Shown here piece by piece: positions 1-11,262 of a stretch of 64,000 nt of DNA. Positions within the stretch are counted from its first letter, which is position 1. Each line of letters starts with the position of its first letter. The notes under the pieces were generated by a model, which did not search any database, was not told where the DNA came from, and saw only the letters and a list, made by a program, of their open reading frames with translations. Origin of the DNA: Primulina eburnea (lineage: Eukaryota; Streptophyta; Magnoliopsida; Lamiales; Gesneriaceae); contig NC_133101.1 in assembly GCF_022965805.1 (NCBI RefSeq), positions 8,717,069-8,781,068 on the forward strand, given 5' to 3'. A program made the translations under genes and the position numbers.

Positions 1-317
1 AATGAGATGTGTGATCTAGTTATATATTTAATTAATATGAGCTCTAAGCACATTACAGTGCTCATATCATAAGTAAATTTTATTTTCAGTGAGTATCTTT
101 TGATAGATTAATCTACAAATATAAATATAAATGTGTATATATAAAGAAGATTTGAAATGAAAATAAAGCATAATTCATGAAGAAAATTACTTACCATCAG
201 GCTTAATAGAAGTTGGGGCCGTAAACTTTATTTGTTGAATGTAAACAAAAATCGGGGTTGAGATTTGGAGTGAGTTAAAGAACAAATGACATATACATCT
301 CGGGGACATACATATTC

Positions 318-410
<93 letters not shown>

Positions 411-1599
411 GCCCCTTATTGGGCCGTGTCCTGAGACAATCGATTGGTTGGCCTCATAAAAGATCCGGCTCTGTATATATATAATGAATTCTTCTTTTTA
501 ATTACATGCTATGGTAAAATTAACCTCGAAAATATTTTAATATTGTATTTTAAAATGACAACCAAACTGAATATATTTGAAATTCATTATAAATATCAAT
601 AAAAAGAATTAAATTGACAGAAAGTGAATCGAAATTCTCCAAAATTAAATTTATCCAAACAATCTTGGTAGAAGGGAATAAACATTCACATTTCCAATCG
701 CACCAGTAGATAAAAAATTATTCATTAATTTTTGGTAGAAATATCCAGTGTACGTATAGAGATTAGTTTTTCTTAAGGACTAAAGTAGTTTCATTTTATT
801 TGGTGAAGAGAACTAAACAAAGTTCTATTTATGATTGGGGAATTTGTTGGGTACTTGACTCTTGGTTCTAGGTGTATGCTTTGAAGTTGAACCCAAAATA
901 AAATAAATTATTTGTCTCGTTTAATCAAATTAGTTCATTATTTTGAGTGCTATCGGGTGATTTTTCTTTCGAGAAAGAAGATAATTATTGAACCCAATAA
1001 AAGTATGCGATTAACCTAGTATATACATATATATATACACATATATGTATGTATATATGCATTTGTCCACCGCCACTTATAATTTCAGTGTTGGGGGAAG
1101 ACAAGGACATGTGAGAAAAATCTAGACTTTTTATAATTGAAGTGCAGCCAACAAAAAAATGACTACAAATTATATTAACATATTTCTGTCTTCTCTATTT
1201 TATATGCATGTATTTTATATACACATGCATGGACATGTGCGCACGCACACATACATAGAGCACAACTGACCCGTCAAACCTTTTTGTCCGAAGGGCTGAC
1301 ACTTTGGCGTTTTCTGGGGTATCTAAAATTCAATGGATGGCGGATCACAATCCAATTTTTTCGTTAAAATTTAGCTATCACGCATTCTTTTAGGGTGAAA
1401 GAAAGTAACCAAATAATTGTAAAATAAATATAATAATCATATATTGTCAACAGAGTATAGAGTAAGAACTCGAGTAAGCTCAAATTTTTTTTATCTTGTT
1501 CAGCCCAGTTACTCAAAAATGGATGACAATCAAAACGAGAACTACTTCACCCACACCAACATATCCTTTTCACAGCAACCAGACAAGTCTCGACTCTTT
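1..1599. other. AT-rich intergenic DNA, no gene seen
   Basis: No coding region with family resemblance is visible. The stretch holds the long TA microsatellite (323-407, listed separately), a short mixed TA/CA tract around 1020-1060 and otherwise unremarkable AT-rich sequence. The right end adjoins the 3' end of the minus-strand NudC gene, so about 200-300 bp here are probably its 3' UTR and terminator region. Confidence 0.6.
323..407. repeat. (TA)n microsatellite
   Basis: An uninterrupted run of alternating T and A over about 85 bases. Tracts of this kind are typical of plant intergenic DNA, length-variable, and prone to sequencing slippage. Confidence 0.97.
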
Positions 1600-4437
1600 T
1601 TAGTTGATCTTTGCCCGCGAGAAGTCCATCTCCGGATGCTGCAAATTATGCAAATTTTTAATCAGTAAGTTTCTTCGAGTTCAAAAGTGGGAAGTATATG
1701 AAAGGTTATGATGTGGTCGAGAATGATCATCTAGTGTCTACCTCAGACATGAATTTCTTCAATATATCTTGTTTCTGCATTTCATCGCTCGTCGGGAGGC
1801 CCCTTTGTTTCTGCCGTTGGTCAAACTGCAGAATAAATTTTTAAGACACAAAGTAAAAGTTGTAAGGTTAGTAATCGTAGGAAGAATTTTGAAGACTGAA
1901 GACTGAACAAGTATGTAGGCAGAGGCTGCACATGAAGATACATAAAAAGAGAGACCTAAGCACAAAAGCCATTTAAACAGAGAGGGTGTCGTTAGGACAT
2001 TACACAACATGCAATGGCACATAAAATGTGTCAAAACCTTTTCGAATGATTAAACTGTGAGATCCAACTCGTAATTATTCAGTAAATTGGCAACCAAGTT
2101 GAACCTGGAATCTGTGAGGTGTAGTTGCTCCACTTAATCTATACCCTCTCCCTTCTTCAAATGAATGGGAGGTGGTCCTAGGTTTAGCATATCTCGCAAG
2201 GGGTCTGGCATATTTGTAGATCATAAATAGTGGGCATTAGGGGGAGACTTACAAAATATGACTGGTTAATAGACAGCATAAGATACTTAAACCAAGTAAA
2301 TTAAAATGGGAACACATAAGATGGTAAATAATCTTTGGGTCAAAAAATACATCAAAGCAAGCAATGGCAGATTGTTAATTCAAAATATGTCGCCTCTATC
2401 ACTCCATGGATACTAACTTGTGCACCAGTCTTACAAGTCAAACAAACACAAGAATAAACCAACCAACTAGCTCAAGTGGTAGTGTCACTGGGTTTTCAAG
2501 GAAAGGTCATCTGTTAAAGCCATAACACAAGTGGCTTACCATCATTTTCTCCACTGTTGACCGTGTTTCTGGGTCCAAATCAGACAACTTGCTGTTTTCA
2601 GGTTCAACTTTCTGGGTGTCAACCTCTGGCTCACCCTTCACCAAGTACTTCCACCATTCCATCTGGTTCTGTTTTGTTAGGAGAATGGAGATAGATTTTT
2701 GGTCCTCTGCAAGAATTTAACCTATTAATCGGCTGCTGGTTGCTAGTTATCGAACACTTGGCATAAGTGATAAACCACAAGAACATCATATATGTAAGCT
2801 ATATTGCCTACCTAAACTCCAGAAGCAATCCTCAACTTTGACTGGATGAAACAGATCTCCCTGCAGATGGATAAAACAAGAATAAGTACTAAGAACGACA
2901 ACCATAGCCAATCAGGATAGACATGCAACATAAAGCATGAAGACACTCTTACTTCAAGCACTGGGGGTTGACCTTTGAGCCCAACTTTAATATATTGTTT
3001 CTTTATTTCACAAGTAATAAATCTTGACTTTGTACCAGAAGGAACAGGAACAGTAATGTTAACCTCCTGAAGAGATTGACCCCAAGAATACTTCTCCATA
3101 TCGAGGCCATTGCCCTTGTTAGGTGCTGCTCAGTAATAAGTATGCTGTTAGCAACCAAGACAATATCATTTCATAAAAATAAGAAAATTATTAAAAATAA
3201 AGAGTAGAGACTACATAGAGCATGTGAATTTATACAAACACAGCAAATGCAAGGAGAATTTTATCTGCTCCACATTTCACAACACAAACATTCAGATTAC
3301 CTATGGGCATTTTAATTCAATATGCGACTGAGATACAAGTATTATACTTTTTGTCTCATCTTACTCAAAAAGTCCGATCCCATTTGAGGTAAAAAGGACT
3401 CTTTTCAGTCCAAATATACAAATAAACACATCATTATATACCATTTCATCCCTGATGCAATCAGAGGCAGACCTAACAGAGGCGATATCAATTATCAACC
3501 ACCACTCCCTGGAAACCCTATGTCCACCCCTGGATGCAAAACCCCCTTCGCATGAAGCTATCTCTAACTGTTATCTTTGTCCGAAATATGTTAAACCTCT
3601 ACAGTTCAATTCAATTCATAAAACATAAAAATAATACTATGATCATAGATCAGTTGAATAGACTCAGCTCTTAGCCTTCCTAAACAGCTAGTTAACCAAT
3701 TAGCAAAATTCACCTCCATCAACTCTTATCTGTTTTTACTAAACGAGTGTTGCAGAATATCGAAAAGATCTACGTAAAAACAAGACACCAAAGACAGCAC
3801 CACGGATAAAAGCTAAGATAAATACAAAATCACCATGTCACGTACAAGAAAAGGTATAATGGATTAATAAAAAATCACCAAACCACGCAAAGAAACGTTT
3901 TTAAGCAAGAAACCAAACCAAAAACTCCTTAAAAAATGAAAAAAAATGAAAAATACTAAACAGGAAGTGAATTTGCTGCATGAACAATTCAACAAAAGAC
4001 ATACCTCGAGAGCCTTTCCCCTCTTCCACTTTACCCTCAACCAATTTCTCCTCCTTTTCCACAGCCGGTGGAGGCAGAACCGGTGATGCCTCCTTTACTT
4101 TTTTCTCAACCTTTTCCACAGCCGGTGGAGGCGGAACCGGTGATGCCTCCTTAACTTTTTTCTCAACCTTTTCATTCCCTTCAGGTTTGACTTCTTTCCT
4201 CTTCTTCCCCTCCGCCTCCACTTTATCTCTCACCATTCTCACCACCGCATTCACATCACTCACCAGCGAATCGCTCTTAAAAAAATCACTCTCCTTTGCG
4301 ACGAACTCGAAAACCTTCTCCAAAAACCCCAACGGATTCGATGGGTCCAAAGACGCGTTAAACGGCTTCGTGAGCGGCGCCGCCGATGTCGCTGGCTTGC
4401 TGTGATTGTCCTCTTCGAATTCCGAGAGTATAGCCAT
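1600..4437 (-). CDS. BOB1: NudC domain-containing co-chaperone (BOBBER1-like), six exons
   Basis: Exons on the minus strand, 5' to 3': 4437-4005, 3125-2953, 2860-2812, 2706-2540, 1825-1742, 1638-1600. All introns are GT-AG and the frame closes, giving about 314 aa. Residues 1-145 are an acidic/lysine-rich N-terminal region with two copies of a 19-residue Lys/Glu/Pro repeat. A CS (p23-like) domain follows from about residue 154: [14 protein letters not shown], then [11 protein letters not shown], then [19 protein letters not shown]. The conserved C-terminal block has [22 protein letters not shown] and a terminal [12 protein letters not shown]. The family (Arabidopsis BOBBER1, about 304 aa) is a non-canonical small heat-shock protein/Hsp90 co-chaperone needed for development and thermotolerance. 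The last exon is only 39 nt. Without its splice the reading ends a few codons later at VDTR, so the short exon matters. Start: the first ATG, matching the family N-terminus. Confidence 0.93.
4051..4165 (-). repeat. 57-bp tandem duplication inside NudC exon 1
   Basis: Two adjacent copies of a 57-bp segment encode [19 protein letters not shown] and its near twin with SPVLPPPAV. Being a multiple of three it keeps the frame and lengthens the charged linker ahead of the CS domain. Edges are approximate. Confidence 0.85.
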
Positions 4438-4470
4438 TGATCGATTAGAATCGAGAATTGAGTAAAAATC

Positions 4471-4478
4471 TAGGGTTT
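4471..4478 (-). promoter_or_regulatory. Telo-box in the NudC 5' leader
   Basis: On the minus strand the sequence reads AAACCCTA, about 35 bp upstream of the NudC start codon. Telo-boxes are common near transcription starts of plant genes for translation and growth functions. Positional context supports it; function is inferred. Confidence 0.55.
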
Positions 4479-4526
4479 TACGAATCTGTGATTTAGCTTG
4501 AATGGCTTGGAAACAGAAGACATGAC

Positions 4527-4541
4527 GTTATTTATATATAG
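4527..4541 (-). promoter_or_regulatory. Probable TATA box of the NudC gene
   Basis: The minus strand reads CTATATATAAATA about 90-100 bp upstream of the NudC ATG, the expected distance for a plant TATA element with a short leader that contains the telo-box. Confidence 0.6.
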
Positions 4542-5000
4542 CTTTGACTCTCAGAAGTTCAATCGAACTTCGGATGCCTTAGGAAAATTCTGGAAGATTA
4601 AATGTGGGCTTGAAGTCCACTTAACCCAGGCCCAAACTTAATTATTTAAACATTTGGGCTTTTGTTCCAAAAAGTGGCCTGGAATAATTTTTAGTTTGGA
4701 ATGAGGCTCAGTTTCCATTTTAGTTTTTACTTCGTTGCATTATTCTTAATCAAACAAATTTTGCATTAAGAAGATTTAAACATCTCGTGAATTTTCTTGA
4801 AAAAAGAGTAATTCGAACATACTTTCATAAAGTAAATTATTGCAGCGGCTTTTAGGAAGAGGAATAAGGGATTTGTCCGAGGGCGGCCAAGAAAAGACTA
4901 AAAAACGCTAAGAATGGTGGATTTTTTCCCCTAATTATTGATAATGTTAGAGAAATACAAATACTGTACTCGAGTGAAGGATTTAGAACTTGCGAAAACT
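4542..5000. other. Upstream region of the NudC gene, no gene seen
   Basis: AT-rich sequence between the NudC TATA box and the retroelement block. It probably contains the rest of the NudC promoter. No coding sequence or clear repeat edges were found. Confidence 0.5.
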
Positions 5001-5598
5001 ACGAGCAAGAAACTATTAAATTTGGGGGAAGCAGCTTTCCTACTCCAAGATAGATTATTTTGATCACTGTATTTTTTATTAGCATAAAATATGATATCTC
5101 GGTAAGAGTCTGGGTCATTCTTTTACTCGGGCGTTGGAGTAGAAACTGAGGCAAAGCCAGCCCAAAACTGGTCCCAGGAGTTTTCGGGAGGGAATTAGCC
5201 CCGATAATGTCAACGCTTATTCGAGATAACAAGCTCTACCTCGGTCGCATAGCCACCCGAAAAACCCATCCGGGTAAGGAAAGAGTATTCTGTTTTTATT
5301 ATCCCGGGCTTGCACTAGCCCGGGTAGCTTATCAAATTGTTACAGGTTCACACAAGCTCGGATCCATATTCGAGCCTGGGCAACGTAAGAGGACTAAGTC
5401 AAAATGATCGTGGACTCTGTCTATCGAAAATACAGGGATTTGTTCTCATCCCACATTCGCGAATCGTACAAAAATATAACATGGGTGACATTCCCACACT
5501 ATGGCCACTACCCGATCATCTCAAGATGATCCATGATCTCAGCACCCTATAAATACCTCCAGAAGAGGTAAAATCAAAGGGAGTCATTATCACTAGCA
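5001..5598 (+). mobile_element. LTR-like fragment with TATA box
   Basis: GC content rises sharply, with CCCGGG-type words and a clear TATA motif (CCCTATAAATACC, around 5546). This is the U3/R architecture typical of plant LTRs. There is no 5' TG edge I can fix and no target-site duplication. At about 5599 it passes directly into sequence matching the 3' portion of the LTR at 7062-8448. It is either a truncated separate LTR or the U3 of a chimeric 5' LTR. It does not align by eye with the solo LTR at 26153-26879, though both are GC-rich. Confidence 0.45.
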
Positions 5599-6064
5599 GT
5601 TCAGTTAGGCTATGAGTAAGTCCTAAGTTGGGTGGGTTTATACAAGTTGTTGTATAAATCAAAATCTTCTAGTAGATCCCTACCTAAGGTGGTAGAAAGG
5701 GTGACAGAGCAGTTGAAGTCTCCGAACATCCATAAATATATCTTGTGTATTTAACTGATTAACTGATGTTTTCAAACTGACTTGATCAGTTAGAGCATTC
5801 GTCAATTCAGTTCTTGCCATAACTGAACTGATATATGCGACAACTGATCCCATGCTTTTCAGTTATTCAGTTTACGTAAGTTAAAATATTTTCTAATTTA
5901 ACAGTCTTCTTCACGAAGGATTACTTCGAGTTTCTTCCGTTTGGTTTTTAACCAAACTCGATTTAATTCATCGGTGTTAATATTCTTAGAACACGGGCGA
6001 TTGCAGCTCATTGGAGAATATTGTGTTTGAAATGTCTTCAAAGGCACCAGCACACGATCTTTCA
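5599..6064 (+). mobile_element. 5' LTR (3' portion only) of the older LTR element A
   Basis: From the AGTAAGTCCTAAGTTGGG region to the terminal ...GATCTTTCA, this matches the downstream part of the LTR at 7062-8448 continued at 12158-12200. It is followed at once by ATTGGTATCAGAGC (6065-6078), a primer-binding site complementary to initiator tRNA-Met. The upstream part of the LTR is missing or replaced (see the preceding entry). Confidence 0.8.
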
Positions 6065-7061
6065 ATTGGTATCAGAGCTAGTTGTTCTAAGAAGAACATT
6101 TGAAGAAAACTGTGTTACTTTAAAATAGTGTTAAAAGATATTTAAAAGTACTTCATACAATTTTGAAAAACATTTGAAAATGTTTATCTATCACTCATTG
6201 CGAAGCGTTGAGAGGATTGGCTCTGCGACTAATATTGTCGCCACTTCTCTCGACTCCTAGCTTTGGGGCTTTAATCAGCCTGCAGGGTCCTGAGCTTCAT
6301 ATGTCAAGATGCACGGCTAAATTGTTCGATGAACAAGATATCAGTTGCAAGCCTTCCAGGTTAGTTGTTCTTCAGACGAAACTCATCCATGATGGGATGT
6401 TGGTTGATTTAATCACCAGATGTATTCCGTTTGAGCCTAATTTGAGTATGCTCGACCAGTTAGCTAGCAAAGATATCAGATTCAAGGCAAATTATCTCGT
6501 TTCTCTAGCAAATTGAACTCGCGATCGGTGCAGCATTTCAAGCAGTCAAGGCAACCAGTTGTTGGTATATCAAGTTCTGTCACACATAAACCAATTGATA
6601 TCTGATTTGGTTTAAAATATTCTATTGTAGTAGCAATTTTCCTTTCAACTGTTGTATGTACTCAAATGAAAAAATACAAGGAAATTTATTTGATTAAATA
6701 AACATCATTTTTATCCAGCTGTGTTTCGTTGTGACTAAATGGATATTTCCAGATTTCTTGTCTACGTTGCTTGAATGATTATATCCTCTGAATTAATGCT
6801 TAGATAATTACTTCTCAAATACGAGCTTTTATTCAGTTTTTTAGGGGGAGTTTTTCTTGTACTCTCGAACTGAAAAATTGTTTTTCAGTCAGTTTTTGAA
6901 ATTCAGTTGTTAAGGCGGAGCTTTCTTTTCTTCAACTGAAGGTGCTCTCTTAACTCTGTTTTTCAAAGATGTTTTCTAACAATGTTTAAATAGATTAACC
7001 CTTCAACTTAATATATTGTTCTTTACTGCTCAGGTTTTGTGATCATCAAAAATAGAGAGAT
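6065..7061 (+). mobile_element. Interior of LTR element A, degenerate or non-coding
   Basis: About 1 kb between the primer-binding site at 6065 and the LTR start at 7062, with a degenerate purine tract (AAAAATAGAGAGA) just before the LTR. One open stretch of about 100 codons (6208-6516) has no resemblance I recognise to gag, protease, integrase or reverse transcriptase. The element therefore appears non-autonomous or deleted. Confidence 0.65.
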
Positions 7062-8448
7062 TGTTGGAAATTTTCAGGTTCGCAATCTTAAATTTTGATG
7101 TTAACAAAACTTGTTATTTTGTGTTACTAATGTTTTACCTTAGTGTGCAGAAGTTAGGATCAGTTACGAGCTGTTTACATCGCAAACTGAAGACCCAACT
7201 GATCGCACAAACTGAATCAGGCGAACTGATACGTCAAATGAGTAGTTCAACTGATTCTCCAGTTGATAGATGATTCAGCAGAAGAACCTCAGAAGCCCGG
7301 CCAGCCGAATGAGTGTTCAACTGATGAAGAAATTCAGCTGATTAGTTCAACTAAACGAGAGTAAAAGCAGTTCAACTGACGAGTCAACTGATTTCACCAG
7401 CCCAACTGAAGATCAGTTCAGCTGACTAGTTCGGAGCGTCAGTTAAGAATCTTTCAGTTCTAGATGAAGACAAACTCATTCAGTGGATTCCAGCTATACA
7501 CAAAGGTACAAAGTAATTGTCCAGTCAAAGGATAATAATGAACGTTGCATCAGAGCATTAAAGACAAACGTTCAAGAAGGGCAATCGAAAAATCGAGACA
7601 CGGAGTCCAATGAACGAATTCAAGATGCAACAGATAAATAATTTAGTCTCACTGTACGATCAGTTTCCCGTCTATATAAAGATGAGATCGGTGAAGACGA
7701 AAAAAATAAGAAAACAAAAGGACACAAAAGCAACAATGCAAACAACAGTGAAAGTGTGGTAAAAGAAATGTCACGCTTATTTACCTACCAGCTTTCAAGA
7801 AGCATTCAGCCCAAAGAGAATACTCAAGTTTTATCAGCTTAGTTTAGAAGCTCACTTCCCTCAATGTGTGAGAACATCCTTGTTCAGTTCTCACACACGA
7901 AGACACTCACCACCACCCAAATACAGTCTTGCACAAAGACGTTAAACTTGGGTATATAGTCTTTCTCATATAGACGTTAAAGAAGTATTGGCTGCAAGGT
8001 GCTATCTTCAGTTTAGACTAAGAGGTTAGTTAGGTAGTAGGTAAGTTCTAAGCTGGGTGGATTTCTACAAGTAGTTGTATAAATTAAAGTCTTCTAGAGG
8101 ATCCAACCCGAGGTGGTAGAAGGGATGACGTAGGAGCAGTTGAAGTCACCGAACATCCAAAAACATATATTGTATATTTAACTGATGAACTATTGTTTTC
8201 AAACTGAGTTGATCAGTTAGAGCATCCGTCAGTTCAGTTCTTGCCATAACTGAACTGATATATGCGACAACTGATCCCCTGCTTTTCAGTTATTCAGTTT
8301 ACATAAGTTAAAATGTTTTCTAAATTAACAGTCTTCTTCAAGAAGGATTACTTCGGGTTTCTTCCGCTTGGTTTTTAACCAAATTCAATTTAATTCATCG
8401 GTGTTAACATTCTTAGAACATGATATATTGCAGCTCATTAGAGAGTAG
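7062..8448 (+). mobile_element. 3' LTR of element A, part 1 (interrupted)
   Basis: Begins TGTTGGAAATTTTCAGG, related to the LTRs of element B, with a TATA motif (CTATATAAAG) near 7672. It is cut at 8448 by the insertion of element B and resumes at 12158. The sequence is rich in AACTGA/TCAGTT words. Confidence 0.85.
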
Positions 8449-8987
8449 TGTTGGAACTTTTCAAGTTCGCAATCTTGATTTTGATGTTAACAAAACTTGT
8501 TATTGTGTTTCTAACATATTTACTCAAGTGTGAAGTTGCAAACACAAGAAGCAAGCTGAAACTGAATTTTGCACAAACTGAATATCTAGCGAGCTTCGGT
8601 GTTTTGAAGATATCTCTCAACTGGATGATCCAAATGACAATCCGCCAATTAGACTGATTAGAAAACTCAATTTGGAACAAATCGTATTTCACATCAGTTG
8701 GGCAAAATAGGATGTTATCATGGTCTAACTGATCGCTGAAGTGACGAACTGATTGCACGAAAACAGCAATCAGTTGTGTTTGAGCAGCTGCGGCATTTTG
8801 GTCATATCTCTCAGCTCGTTTATCGAAACAAAGCGATTAAGTATGCGTTGGAAAGATAAGACAAAGATCTACAAATCATTCTTATAAGTCAAAGTCTGAA
8901 TCGAAGCTTACGATGCTGATAAATGACGATGAAGCTACTGGTTCTGCACAAACTGAAATCAGCTAGGCTGATTCAGCACACCAGCTG

Positions 8988-9150
8988 AAACTGAACCAAC
9001 TGAACCAACTGCTGACCAGCTGACCAACCAACTGAACTGAACCAGCTGCTGACCAACTGAAACTGAACCAGACCAGCTGAAGACCAGTTGAACCAGACCA
9101 ACTGAACCAGTTGAACTGATTGACCAGTTGAGTTGACCAGAGTTGACCAG
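8988..9150 (+). repeat. CAACTG/CAGCTG word cluster in LTR U3 (copy 1)
   Basis: A low-complexity block made of words such as CCAACTGAACC, CCAGCTG and CCAGTTG. I count about eight CAACTG/CAGTTG and four CAGCTG hexamers in about 165 bp, upstream of the LTR TATA motif. Apparent open frames across it, rich in Val/Trp/Ser/Gln, are by-products of the repeat. Confidence 0.85.
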
Positions 9151-11096
9151 TCGGGAAATTTTCCAGCAAGACGAATTTGACCGTTGCACTTCCCGAAATA
9201 GTACAGAAACTTTCCCAACGGTCATATTCTTGTGTCTAACGTATATATCAGTGTTGGGGCTTATAAATACAACATCTTGAAGATCAAACAACAGCTTTTG
9301 AAGTGGATTCAAAGCATGGGCACTTAGCATGAATATATCAGCTAGTTGAGAGCACAAGCCCTTGTGTGAGGAAACATTTGAGATGTACACTGTAACTGAT
9401 AAATTCCTCACACACAATCACTCACACATATACAGAGAGTTTGAGCTGAAAAGTTTAGTTGAGTGAGTCTTTACACAAAGACGTAAAACATTGTGTTTGT
9501 AGTCTTTGCATATGAGACATTAAACAATATGCTGATTGTGAGGTGCTGCCTACAATCTTGAGTGCTAGGAGTTCAGTTTTAGGCAGTGGGTAAGTCCTAG
9601 CTGAATGGGTTTGTACAATGAGTTATATAAATCAAAGTCTTCTAGTGGATCCTTCCTAAGGGGAAGAATGGGTGACGTAGGAGTGTTGAAATCTCCGAAC
9701 ATCCATAAACAAATTCGTGCCTATTTGTTTATTGCATTTACTTATCATTTCCATTAGTTTTAAAGATGCATTGTTGAAGCATTTTATGTGTTCTTCAAAT
9801 ACCAAAATATTGCATACCAAGTGTTTGATAAAATGCTTCAACTGAAATATTTTTACTCATTCAACTTGCATATATTTTAAATGCTTTACAAAATATTTAA
9901 TCGGTTTCTACGAAGGATTATTTCGAGTATCTTCCGCTTGGTTTTTAACCAAACTCGATTTAATTCATTGGTGTTCAATATTTCAAGAACCGAGCTATTA
10001 TAGCTCAACGATTACCCCCCCTAATCGATCCTATCAATTGGTATTAGAGCGGGTTGTTCTTGAAAGAACATTAGAACTGATTTTGATGTTTAAAATTCAA
10101 AATTTCAGATTTTTTACACATATATATGCAAAACTGAATTTTCGCGCAGCTTGCAGCGACCGTGGGAAAAATGGCATATCTCCTTGCTCGATTGTCCAAA
10201 TGACGAACCGCTTTTTGCGTTGCAAACTAGACTCATAGAGGTTTACAGCGGTATAAAATTTACAGCCTAATTATGCACGAGAAAATACAGTTTATTCGTG
10301 GAAGACAGAGCATATGTACTGCAGCAGAAAATGAGCCATGGAGAAAATTGGTTAGTTACCCCTCTTCTTTTAAATTTTTCAAAATTTCAAAAATATAGGG
10401 GGAGAACTCATTATAATTTTAATGAGTAGATTATTTATTGAGGGGGAGAAAATTTGTTTAATTTTTTTTGAAAATATGACTTTTTGATTCACACAAAAAT
10501 GGGGAGAAATATGTTAGTTGAGTTGATTGTTTATCCAAGTTTTGTGATCATCAAAAAGGGGGAGATTGTTGGAACTTTTCAAGTTCGCAATCTTGATTTT
10601 GATGTTAACAAAACTTGTTATTGTGTTTCTAACAAATTTACTCAAGTGTGAAGTTGCAAACACAAGAAGCAAGCTGAAACTGAATTTTGCACAAACTGAA
10701 TATCTGGCGAGCTTCGGTGTTTTGAAGATATCTCTCAACTGGATGATCCAAATGACAATCCGCCAATTAGCCTGATTAGAAAACTCAATTTGGAACAAAT
10801 CGTATTTCACATCAGTTGGGCAAAATAGGATGTTATCATGGTCTAACTGATCGCTGAAGTGACGAACTGATTGCACGAAAACAGCAATCAGTTGTGTTTG
10901 AGCAGCTGCGGTATTTTGGTCATATCTCTCAGCTCGGTTATCGAAACAAAGCGATTAAGTATGCGTTGGAAAGATAAGACAAAGATCTACAAATCATTCT
11001 TATAAGTCAAAGTCTGAATCGAAGCTTACGATGCTGATAAATGACGATGAAGCTACTGGTTCTGCACAAACTGAAATCAGCTAGGCTGATTTCAGC

Positions 11097-11262
11097 ACAC
11101 CAGCTGAAACTGAACCAACTGAACCAACTGCTGACCAGCTGACCAACCAACTGAACTGAACCAGCTGCTGACCAACTGAAACTGAACCAGACCAGCTGAA
11201 GACCAGTTGAACCAGACCAACTGAACCAGTTGAACTGATTGACCAGTTGAGTTGACCAGAGT
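11097..11262 (+). repeat. CAACTG/CAGCTG word cluster in LTR U3 (copy 2)
   Basis: The same block in the second LTR of element B, almost unchanged. Confidence 0.85.

Noticed and set aside
3980..4405. Plus-strand open frame of 141 codons opposite NudC exon 1
   Set aside because: It is the antisense shadow of a real coding exon; its Ser/Thr/Phe-rich content is explained by the Lys/Glu/Ala codons on the other strand.
8959..9417. Minus-strand open frames rich in Ser/Trp/Val/Gln at 8959-9417 and 11007-11344
   Set aside because: They are by-products of the CAACTG/CAGCTG repeat block in the LTRs and appear in three frames at once.
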